From Saussurea involucrata (lineage: Eukaryota > Streptophyta > Magnoliopsida > Asterales > Asteraceae), in NCBI GenBank assembly GCA_033807775.1, contig CM066321.1:251460422-251524421 (forward strand): a stretch of 64,000 nucleotides of DNA. Direction: 5' to 3'. The position numbers and the translations under genes are program-made. Positions 1 to 9,700 of this stretch are shown piece by piece (position 1 is the first letter of the stretch; each line of letters starts with the position of its first letter). Below the pieces are notes generated by a model that searched no databases, was not told where the DNA came from, and saw only the letters and a list, made by a program, of their open reading frames with translations.

Positions 1-712
1 CTTTTACAAGATTCTTCTTAAGATGGCTTGATTGCTCATGATTCAGCAACGTGCCATATAAGGTAGCAAGGGTCATTGATTTTAGATCCTTTGACAACTT
101 GAGACACATAGAATAATTGTCCCAGCTTTCAGGTAAACATTCTAGAAACTTTGTCAGCACCTCAAAGTTAGAATATTCCTTACCAACAGTTTTCAGATCT
201 ATAATTAAACAATTAAAACGTTGGTGAACTTCAGAGAGAGTTTCATTCTTACCAGAAATGAAGCTTTCGTATTGTCTTACCAGGTTGATCTTTCTTGAGT
301 CCTGGACTTCAGATGTTCCTTCATACTGAACACATATTGTGTCCCACATGGCTTTTGATGTTTTCAGATTCATGACGGAATGGAAGACTTCATCAGGAAG
401 GGCCATGGATAGTATGGATCTGGCTTTTGTATCTATAGCCACTTTCTTCTTATCTTCGTCGGTCCACATGTGTATTTCCTTAGGAATCAGCCTTTCTGGA
501 ATAGCAGGTCTATTTGCAGTGGCTGGAACTGAAGGATCAATTGTTACAGGGATGTATGGGCCGTTTTCAAGATAGTAAGGCATAGTAGGGTCTACACCTT
601 CTAAGAAGAGTGTCATCCTATTTTTCCATAAGTTGAAGTTGTCTCTGGAAAATCTAGGGGGTTTTGCAAGAGAACCATTGTCTATATAATTTGTGTTTGT
701 GTTGGTGGCCAT
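1..712 (-). CDS. gag: Gag N-terminal part of A1 (partial, open to window edge)
   Basis: The reading frame starts at ATG 712-710 (MATNTNTNYIDN...) and stays open for 237 codons to the window edge. It carries the copia Gag core of UBN2 type, with the W-K-x-R-M start, the 'AMWDTICVQYEGTSEV' segment, and a 'LTKFLECLPESWD' segment. Gag forms the cytoplasmic particle that packages element RNA. The zinc knuckle would lie further left. The start was chosen because it is the first ATG after the primer site and matches the starts in A2 and A3. Unlike A2, this copy has no stop after the YEGTSEV segment, so over the visible part it is the better preserved of the two. Confidence 0.88.
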   Translation of the reverse strand, partial: MATNTNTNYIDNGSLAKPPRFSRDNFNLWKNRMTLFLEGVDPTMPYYLENGPYIPVTIDPSVPATANRPAIPERLIPKEIHMWTDEDKKKVAIDTKARSILSMALPDEVFHSVMNLKTSKAMWDTICVQYEGTSEVQDSRKINLVRQYESFISGKNETLSEVHQRFNCLIIDLKTVGKEYSNFEVLTKFLECLPESWDNYSMCLKLSKDLKSMTLATLYGTLLNHEQSSHLKKNLVK

Positions 713-778
713 TTTCAGATAATAGCAAGGAAGAGAAATATCTTAGATTAGATCTTGTTTATGAGATTAAACAAATCC

Positions 779-790
779 GCTCTGATACCA
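779..790 (-). other. Primer binding site of A1 (initiator tRNA-Met)
   Basis: On the minus strand this reads TGGTATCAGAGC, complementary to the 3' end of plant initiator tRNA-Met. It lies two bases downstream of the LTR end (..CCAACA-AG-TGG..). Confidence 0.92.
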
Positions 791-792
791 CT

Positions 793-1766
793 TGTTGGTC
801 CCGAAGGCCTATACAAGTTTGTAGAAGGGGGGGGGGGGGGGGGGGTTGAATACAAACACACAGATTTTACTTTTCTAAATTGTTTATTGATAAATCATTA
901 ACAATTTACAGCTTGTTGCGGAAACAAGATTAAGGATAAACCTAAATCTAAACAAGTTGGAACACTAAGGTTTCTTGCACTAAGAGAGATAAGGAAATTA
1001 CTAATAATAACCTATCTTGAGATAGGAGATTTGAACTTGTCCAGAGTTAGCAAGTTACTTCAAATGAAGTGAGTTCATCTCTTTATATACTGCATGCATT
1101 TAATGCAAGTCAGTATACACTTTACACGTGTCATCAGCTGGTTGGTTGCATGTCATTGACCTTTGTTGACAACCTTAGTAGCCGCATGGATGAGCAGTGT
1201 AGTATCAGAGTGGTTGTACGATTTCAGATATTCGGAGGTTCTTTTCTGACATTTCGTACGGAGTCGTGCAAGGGTGGATAAGACAAAAGTACTTTGTACG
1301 GAGGACTTCATGATCAGCTTTCGTTGATTCAGCGATCTATCATTTCATATCAGCGAATGATAGAGTTCAGCGATAGCTGAAGTCTTGTACTTGATACTTC
1401 ACGTTGAGTGGACAAATCTGAGTCTTCGCTGATCCGCATCAGTTCATTAGGAGACTTGTCGCTGGTTTTTGAGCTTGATCTTCGACTTCAGCGTAGAACC
1501 TTTGTTGACGTGAAACTTGTCTTCAGGAATCATAAGTAAACAACTAACTTATCAGCGATCATCATAATGACTGAACAGACTCAGAGCATTTATGGTGAAC
1601 AGTTTCGCTGAATGTTTAACTTAAAGAGCGAGAGTTCCTATCAGCGGTACTGGAAGATCTTAGTACTTATCAGCGATAGTGAAACTCTGATACATATTGT
1701 TTACTTACAATTTTCACTAAGTATAAGAGAGGGTCATTATCAAATCACTGAGGGTTTGGATCAACA
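793..1766 (-). repeat. 5' LTR of A1 (974 bp, family A)
   Basis: In sense orientation the LTR starts TGTTGATCC and ends GACCAACA, and it matches the two A2 LTRs and the A3 LTR along its length. It contains a TATA-like box at 1082-1089, a palindromic CATGCA-type motif just upstream in sense direction (about 1090-1107) and a CACGTG box at 1125-1130. The stretch 1320-1690 has about ten CAGCG/CGCTG motifs. A run of 19 G (827-845) sits near the 3' end of the LTR in sense orientation. Confidence 0.92.
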
Positions 1767-1908
1767 ATCTCTCTTGATCAAACTTCCTTTGATTCTTCTG
1801 AGATGCCCGGCAGAGCTTCTGTTGCACTTCAGTAGAGCTTCTGTGGAAGTTCTTCTGTACTTAGCCATTTTTCAATACTTCTAATATTTCAGAATATTGG
1901 AGCTAACA
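1767..1908 (-). repeat. 3' LTR remnant of B1
   Basis: These 142 bp match the LTR start region of B1 at 25616-25757 with a few differences. In sense the LTR begins TGTTAGCTCCAATATTCTG at 1908. The remainder of the LTR was displaced by the A1 insertion at 1766/1767 and lies outside the window. Confidence 0.9.
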
Positions 1909-1920
1909 ATCTCCCCCTAA
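1909..1920 (-). other. Polypurine tract of B1
   Basis: The minus strand reads TTAGGGGGAGAT directly before the LTR start TGTTAGC. It is the plus-strand priming site and has the same sequence as the B2 tract. Confidence 0.9.
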
Positions 1921-2093
1921 GTATTGAAAAATAAAAGGTTGAATTTATGCATTTTAACCTAAGTAATAAAAAAGAGGTTAAACAATACCTCAGAAGATTT
2001 ATTTCTTTCATTTGGAAATTATGCCAGAGGCATTTGCACTTGAGTATATTAAATGAACATAAATAAACGTTGACAGAGGTTCTTTGAAGAGAC

Positions 2094-5000
2094 TCAGATT
2101 CTTGTATTTGGGAAGTCGTCGAACTTTCTGTTGTCTTTTCCTACTTCCTTGAGTTCTTCATAGAATTTGAAGCAGAGATTCCTTATGCCTAGTGCATCAT
2201 CAATCTCTTTGATCATCATTAAAGCAGATTCTTCGTCCATAAGCTCTGTTGCTTTGTTCTCTTCTAGTATTTTTCTGAACATGTTCAGAGTACAGGTTGT
2301 GTACTTCTGACAGTCCATTATCACAAAAAGTTTAAGTTGATCTGCAGGATTCTTGTAAACTAACTCGTACCTTGGAGTTTTGATAATCGAATTGGGTATG
2401 GCATTTGGTGGGCAGAAATCCTCTGGAGGTCTGATACTTAAAGTAGTCACGCCTAGATCGATGGCTAGTTGAAAGTCGAGCATGCTGTAGATTTGAAGCT
2501 TTTCACGCATCGCCTTTCTGAGAACTCGATAAGACCTTTGGTGGTAGTCGTCATTGAAGTTGTCTTTCGTCCATTGCAGAAGGTCAGGTAAGTCATAGGG
2601 ATTGAGGTTTCGGATATTAGCATCAGAGAGTTGATTCTATGATCTGTCAGACCTTTTGACTTTTCAGATTGTATACATAGTATGAGGATAGGTTCTCATT
2701 TTAGAGTATTTACAATAGATTACCTTCTTTATTTTGTGAATGGAGTAAACTTGGTTGACCGATTTTGACTTTGTAGAGGTGAAGATGACATTGAATTCCT
2801 TTCTGAGCTTCTGATCTCGGACATGAGCTGGCAGATCGATCTGGAAGTGCTGTCTGTAGAGATAACTGTAAACTTGCTCTTTTATTTGTTCAATGGTTGG
2901 AGTAGTTCTTGGAATTTGTCTTCTTAGCTCATCCATCTGTCGAGTGATGTCTGCTACTTTACTTTCTGTTACTTTAGCTGTAGGATCCAGGGTTGGGTTT
3001 TCTGACAGAGGATTCAAGTTGAATGTCCAGTCTTCCTCTTCGGGTTTAGGAGTGACGAAGGCATTAAAGGCACCTTTCATCAACTTCTCTGTAGCAACTG
3101 GTATCTTCTTCTTTGGCTCTTCTTCTGTCATTTTTCCCTTGCCTTTATCTTTTGGTTTTGAGGTTTCAGAGGTTGGGTTTTGGATTTATGTGGGTGGAGC
3201 CTCTGTAGATTTATCAGTGAGAGGTTCTTTGGGTTTTGGGGTTTGATGCTCTGATGTTTTGGTTGTTGCCTCTGAAGGTTTTGATACTTCGGGTTGTGAG
3301 GACTCTGTTGGTGAGGATTCTTCGGGTCTTGGAGTTTGGATGTCAAAACGCTTTGCTGATTGAAAAGCAGATACAAATTCCATTCTTCGAAGAATGTACT
3401 CTGCAGTGCATTTTGGTCTTTGGGGTTTTCAAGCTATGGATTTTACTCTAGTTTTGCGCGGGATTATTGGTTGTGAGGTTGGTGTTGGTTCTTTGGGTGA
3501 GAGTAGGGTTTGTTCTGAGGATGAGGATGCAAAAGTGATTACCTGAGGTTCTGTGGTTGGTGCATCCTCTCCAACGATATTTTGGCTTTTCTTATGAGTT
3601 CCTTGTTGTGGGGTTTCCTTCGGAGTTTCTGTAGTAGAGGGTTCTGCGGTTTTTTCTGTTGTTTTTGCAGCAGCAGCCTCTGTTGTTTCCTTTGTTCTCT
3701 CCCCCTCAGGATGACCAGATGCACTATCATCAGGATCATCCTGCCTTCTTTTAGCAACAGCTTCTGTTCTGCAGGTGTCTTGTGCTACTTGCCTTGCTGC
3801 TTGTTTCTTCATTGTTTCAAAGTAGATTGCGATCGAAGTTTTGAAGGCTTTGGTCGCACTTTTCTCGAATTCTGCAGCGGTTGTTTTGGCAATGTTAGTG
3901 GCAGAGGCGATGGCAGCAGTAGCAGAAGTTTCTGTAGTTGACTTCATTTCTGCAAGGGCTGCTTTAACCTCTGTGGATAAGGTATCCACTTTGGTATTTA
4001 ATCCTGTAAGCGTGCCTGAAGTCGAATCTGTAAAAGTCTTGAATGAGCTTTGCAACTTATTCAATGTTTGAGTTACTGAGGTTACAAAGACTTGGAACTC
4101 ATCCTTTGTAACATGTTCCTCTTGGGTAACCTCTGGAGGAACAACCCCTTCTCCAGAGTGAGTCCCTGTTCCCGGGACACCTTCTTTCATTCCTATTTGA
4201 ACGTTGAGAATGGAAGGATTCCATCTGATCTTTGAGAAACAAGAGTTTCAATCTCTACAGAAGTTCTGCGAAGAACAGTGTCCAAATCCACTCCAGAGGT
4301 GGGTATCGGAATGTTCTTCTGTTGACTCGGAGACTTGTCTAGAGTCTCTTCGTCTTTGTGCTCACTACTTCTCTCTGAAAGAAGTTTTGGCCCTATATTG
4401 TGCGTGGCAGAGGAACCGAATTCCTCTGTAAGGTGTTCTAGTGTGATCCGGGGCGATGGATCACGAACTATAGGTGAGTCTCTTTGAGGAGACTCCCTAG
4501 GAATGGATTCCCCGGTTTCTGTGGGCGCAGAAGTCGAAAGAGTGACCTCTGGCTGTTTGGTTTGGGTAGGGATCGAGTTGTGCAACTCTTTTTTAATAAC
4601 TCCTTCTGCAGCTAGACCTGCGGAGTTAGATGTGTGGGTTGCACTGGGAGGGGGTGAGGGATGTGTTCCATCTTCTTCTTCGGCATCTTTTTCTTTTTCT
4701 TTTTCTTTTCCTCCAGAAGTTTCTACTCTATCCTCTAACCTTGTTTCTATATTCTCACCTATTTGGACCTCTTCTTCTGCAGTCCCTTGTCTTGACATAA
4801 GTGTTTCATGAACCTCTGTGAGGATTGGGGTTTGCAGAGGTGGAGGTTGATCTTTTTCGATTCCCTCTGTAAATGATTGCAGAGGAGAAGATGGTTTCTT
4901 CTTCTTTGATTTCCTCTTCTTGGGTTTTGGTGCCTCCTCCTCTGTAGATTTTGACTTCCTCTTCCTTTTGGGGGAGGGAGGGGCAGAGGGATGTGCAGTG

Positions 5001-6317
5001 GGTGGAGAAGATGGTTCTGCAGGGGTTTGTTGGATAGCAGAAGCAGAGGCAAGTGGTTCCTCTGTAGGGGTCTTGGTTTTCTTTCCCTTTTTCTTCTTCT
5101 CTTCAGATCCCTCAGAAGACTTCCTCTTTGAAGGATAGAGGTCTTTCCTTATATTCCTGAAGTTCTTCTGGTTGGCCTTGTGTTTAGCCAACTTTATCTT
5201 CCATTCTTCCTCGGTAAGCCTCTCTAAAACACTACCTCCTAAGGGCACTCCTATACGCGGGGGTGTTACAGGACTGGGTTTAGGAGTCCTGTAAGCGCGT
5301 GTGTACTATATCACTAGCATAACCTAACATTACCTTTGAGAGTGGCCTGCTGTGAGGGTAGCCATCCTCATGTTCTGTAGGGGTGTTCTTGGACATAGGA
5401 AATTGCTTAGGTTTGGGACCGTCCATTGGCCATTTTTGGATAAGGAGGAGGGGCTCGAAAAGTACACTGGAGATTCGCTGGAACTGCAGAGGGGGCAACC
5501 AGTTGGGATTAGATATTTTGGCTTTCTGGGAGGCGAGTTTGCGATCGATGGTGTTGATGATCTCTTGCATCATTATGGTGGCATAATCTAGGGGTAGATC
5601 ATAGTACACACCATACATGATTGAGAGAATTTGAGGTGAGCTTTGATCGATGCTCCCGATTTTGCCCGTGAGGCAACGATTTAGGATGGAGAATAACGTA
5701 TTCCACAGAGGGGGTAGTCTAGCCCTGCGGAAATCGTTCCTCTTTTTCAACTGTTGGTTGTACCCTAACATGTGTAGAAAGTCGATAAGTTCTTTGTTTG
5801 TTGGTTGGGGGGCATACTTTTTGATTCCCATGAGACCTCTTGTTGGAAGGCCAAATTCTAATGAGAACATGGTGCGGTTGAACATCAGTTCAAGGCTCTT
5901 ACTTTGGTCAGGCTTAGAAATATAGCCTCTTATCAAATCGGTGTCAGCGTCATAACGGAAAGATTGCCAAAACTGATGTAGATAACGTACGGGTATTTGT
6001 TCAACGGTTTTGCTAAGAAGAGGGTAAAGAAAATGGTTCTCAAGGATGTTTAGCAAGATTGTATGTTCTTTTCCGAAAGCCATAGGAGAAGGAACAAGAT
6101 AACAGTTGTTCGATTTAATGGGAAGGGTTTGCTCGAAATGGTCATTTGAGAAAAATTGTTGCAGGTGGGTAGTGGGTACAAAGGATACCTCGTCGCCGGA
6201 GTCATGTCTGTCGGCATCGTCGGCGGTGTGTGGGTTGTGGGAGTGCTCAGAATGTACTGGAGAGGGTGGCGGAGAGTTCGTCGGTGAAACGTGAGTAGCT
6301 TTGGAACTGGAAGCCAT
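2094..6317 (-). pseudogene. Post-pol tail protein of B1, frameshifted
   Basis: The start at 6317 (MASSSKATH...) corresponds to the B2 tail start at 48182. The open segments are 6317-5280, 5248-4193, 4190-3429, 3131-2664 and 2510-2094, separated by stops and frameshifts (near 5280, 4195, 3400-3130 and 2650). The first segment keeps the N-terminal helical domain, with L-P-P-L-W-N-T-L-F near residue 200. The middle holds Lys/Glu/Pro-rich low complexity with basic clusters, then a coiled coil (about 4120-3800), the D-D-P-D-D motif and the H-P-E-G-E segment encoded by a polypurine tract at 3698-3707. The last segments carry the C-terminal domain (R-P-P-E-D, M-D-C-Q-K-Y), also found in B2. The function is unknown. 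The decay probably post-dates the insertion, because the breaks differ from those in B2. Confidence 0.8.
3698..3707 (-). other. Internal polypurine tract in B1 tail ORF
   Basis: The minus strand reads GAGGGGGAGA inside the tail frame, encoding part of H-P-E-G-E-R. The same kind of tract sits at a similar relative position in C (8286-8295) and A2 (32032-32041). Confidence 0.6.
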
Positions 6318-6461
6318 TTGTAGGTTTGAAAGTTCTAGATTTTCAGAAAGAAATAAGCAAGTTCGCCGGAGAAGATGAGAGAATAGTAAAGTTTTGAAAG
6401 TGATTTTAACTTGGGTTTTATACTGTGGTAACGGATAGAATTTGGAACGGTGAAAATGTGA

Positions 6462-6466
6462 GAAAG
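6462..6466. repeat. Left target-site duplication of C (GAAAG)
   Basis: GAAAG directly precedes the C LTR at 6467 and recurs at 22739-22743 directly after the other LTR. A perfect 5-bp duplication is typical of copia integrase. Confidence 0.95.
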
Positions 6467-6701
6467 TGATAAATCCCAAATCTAGCACAAAGTAATGAAC
6501 AAGTGTAGAGAGAATCTAGAGAGCAATCTTGTCATCCATATATTGAGTTCAAAGTGTAAAATGACAAAATGCTTCAAGTTATTTTACAAAATAACAAAGG
6601 AACTCCTTTATATAGTAGGACATGAAAAGCCCATGCCTCTACTAAGGAGAAACAGTACAAGATATTAATACTGTCTTGATAGCTACAAAAATGCCCTAAC
6701 A
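6467..6701 (-). repeat. 3' LTR of C (235 bp)
   Basis: In sense it begins TGTTAGGGCATTTTTG and ends GGGATTTATCA. It is the same length as the 5' copy, with one base difference by eye. Confidence 0.95.
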
Positions 6702-6715
6702 ATCTCCCCCTTAGC
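6702..6715 (-). other. Polypurine tract of C
   Basis: The minus strand reads GCTAAGGGGGAGAT directly before the 3' LTR. The tail ORF stop codon (6718-6720) lies only a few bases upstream, so coding sequence reaches the tract. Confidence 0.92.
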
Positions 6716-6717
6716 TA

Positions 6718-9700
6718 TCAAGGCAGAAAGGGTCTTCTTCTACTTCGAAACCCAAGATGCGTTTCAATCCTTCGCATAGCCATTCTGAAGCTCAATTTTT
6801 CATCTATCTCTTCAATGGCTCTTGACAAAACTCTTCTAGGTCTTGAAGACATCCAATTAACTTTTCGTTCAGCATCATGTCTTTTGAGCTTTTCGACTAA
6901 CTGAAGTCTTACAATTTTAAGCGTACCATCAGAATATTTTTCCAACTCATTAAACCGAATGAATATCTTGTTTGCACCATTACTGAACACAACACCAAAC
7001 TCTGGTTCTCCAATCACACAATATAAAGGCATCCTCATCAATCCAGTCAATTCTTGATTTGGTCTTAACAGATTTATTCTTGGTTGATAGCTTTCCACAC
7101 CCATCTGCAAATCATGACACTGTGTGAATAAAACGTGTCTTCTCAGAAATCTCTTAATGGCATTCAAAGCAAGAGTTACGTTTTCCCTTCTGATCTGAAG
7201 ATCTCTGAAATGATGATACAAGAACTCAAAATCTTCCATGGTTAAATGACAGAAATCAGCTTCAGTAAATCTATAATCTCTGCAATCTTGCCTTTGAACA
7301 AGAAACTCTGGATACCACAACTTGTAATAAAGTCTAGCTGTTACCTCCTTTATAGACACAATCAACTTCTTGCTCCTCACCTCTCTTTTCTTTTGACACT
7401 TTTCCCTTAGAAAGTACATATATTCGAACTTGTATTCGGCTGTTTGATCTGTAATACCCAACACAGCGTAGGGATTCAAAGTTCTGATTCTGTGCACAAA
7501 CAGTCTTCTTTCTTCTACTTCTAGGAAAGGTGTTCTCAAATACAAAGTTCTTTGTCGTTGTTCAAGTTCAGTCAATTTTCTGCTCCGTGAGGATGAAGGA
7601 CCAGGTTGATCAGCATGATTAGAAGGACCAGCTTCATCATGACTATGAATGAAAGGAGGTATTGAAGATGTAGTGGATTGAGGATCAGTCTCTTCGGATT
7701 TTGGCTCTTTAGATAATGGATCATGAGAATGATGTGGTTCAGATACAGGTATAGTGGTTTGAGTTGAAGTAGATTGGTTAAGGTTGATGGTTATCGGTGT
7801 AACAGAAGGTTGTTCTGACATCAAAGTGGTTGAGATATGTTCGGGTGAGTGTACAGGGCTAAAGATTATTTCTTCAGGAGTTTGTGGCCCATATATCTCT
7901 GACAAAATATCAACCTCTTCTTCATTAAATCCAACACCTTGATCTTCTGGTTCATAAGTAAATACCAAAAGTGGTTCTTCTTCCTCCTTAACTTTCCAAT
8001 ACCGATCATAAGCTCTTGCACTTTCATCAGTTTCTTCATCATCAGAACTAATTTCAATCAACTCCACAGATTGCACGAATCGATCAACCACTTCTCTTAT
8101 CTCCTTCTCATTTACCTCAGGCTTTTCAACCGTTGGTTCTATATTCGGATCAACATATAATACGATCTGTTTTCCGCTTTGATCACCCATAGCACCTGAT
8201 TCAAACATCTTAGATATTTCAGCAACAGTCGGATTCTTTTTCTGACCTTGAGAGCTTTCTGACTCAGCTCTTCTCTTCTTACTCATCTCCCCCTCATGAT
8301 CATGATCATCGGGATCCTGATCATGTCTTCTTTTAGTACTCTGAGCTTGAGTCTTACACGACTGTTCCATTAATGCTTTCAACTCAACAATTGACTGCTT
8401 CATATCACTTAAAGATTTCACAACTTCAGACTTGAAAGTAGATAACTCTTTGGATAATGCTTGAAACTGTGTGGGTGTAACTGAAGGTGTAGGTGGAAGT
8501 GGATTTGGAGTAGATTGGAAATTCTGAAGTAGAGATAACAAGGTTTTACTTTGCTGATCTTCAGGACTCATAGACATCAGTTTGGCATAGAATAAATCCC
8601 TTAATTCATCAACACTTTGATCCACTGGTGGTTGTTGCATAGGAGAAGACTGAGGTACTCGAGGCGGAGCCAGATAGATTTCTGGACGAGGACGTACAGC
8701 TGGCTCATAAGTCATCGGTTCTTTTCCCTTCAACTGATTCTTCACACCTTGTAACTCCCGGATGAACATAGTTTCAATGTCCTTTAGGGCGCCATCGAAG
8801 TTTTCCCTTGTCACAAAGACGGGTAAAGTAACACCGGCACCACTTAGGTTTGCCATTGACACAACAGTTGTTGCAACTGTGTGACCTACACTCAGTGTTG
8901 GCATAGTGTTAGCACTGGTAGGATTTCCACTCTGTCCTTGTAGTCCTGTAAAAGAATCTACTCTGAGTGTTCCGGATGAGTCACGAAGACGCGCATCGGA
9001 TGTTCCTGAAAGTGTCCTATTCAAAGAATCAAATATATTAGAAACAGGCACTAGACTCGAACTTTGTGCAGGAAAGAAGGTCGAGGACTGGGGAGGAAGT
9101 CGCTCTGTTTCAATATCCGGAATTTCCGAACGAGATCCAGATAGTGTTTGTGCTAAAACCCCGTGAGAAAATGAGACAGTTTCTTGTGAAGAAGAAGCTG
9201 AATAGCTGGCAGAGGTGTGCAATTGCGTTACTGGGCGAGTAACGACTTGTTCAACACCTGATCCCAACAAATGAGATCTGGTGGTGGATGTGGCTGCCCT
9301 TCTGGAATAGACAGTTTGGATATCTTTCACACTCTCCATATTCTTTTCTTCAGTTTCTCTCACAGTCTCACATATATTTTCAACTGATACTCCCTCGGGT
9401 CTCCTTATGCCTTCCATTCCTTCACTAACTTGAGTCGACATTAAAGGCATGTCATCAAAGTTTAAGCTTTCCACATTAATATTATCTGACATATTCAATT
9501 GTGGAAATTCAAAGATATCAGAAACGTTACCAAACCAGTTTTCTTCAGTAGTAGCATCAGCCCCAATATTTCCAGCATTCCCTTGATCATCATCATTATC
9601 ATCGTTGTCATCTTCATCACCATCACGATGTTCCTCCGCTGAATCAGACGCATTATCAGACTCTGTACTATCACTAGAGTACTCAACTAAAGGAGGATCC

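Larger units (their letters stand above)
1..1766 (-). mobile_element. A1: family A Sirevirus-type copia element, 5' part only
   Basis: The 5' end of a minus-strand LTR retrotransposon is present, with its LTR at 793-1766, primer site at 779-790 and start of gag at 712. The rest lies beyond the left edge. The right boundary falls inside the 3' LTR of element B1, because the family B LTR sequence resumes directly at 1767. The gag start is nearly the same as that of A2 (gag start 58443), so both belong to one family. The TSD cannot be checked, since only its right copy (possibly ATCTC, 1767-1771) is in the window. Confidence 0.9.

Noticed and set aside
827..845. Cloning or sequencing adapter because of the long G run
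   Set aside because: The run occurs at the homologous place in four LTRs with different lengths and intact flanks, so it is a genuine LTR feature, even if its exact count is uncertain.
3582..5138. Plus-strand ORFs over the B1 tail (F/C/S/G-rich proteins)
   Set aside because: Their composition is that expected from the complement of Lys/Glu/Pro-rich codons; no signals support them.
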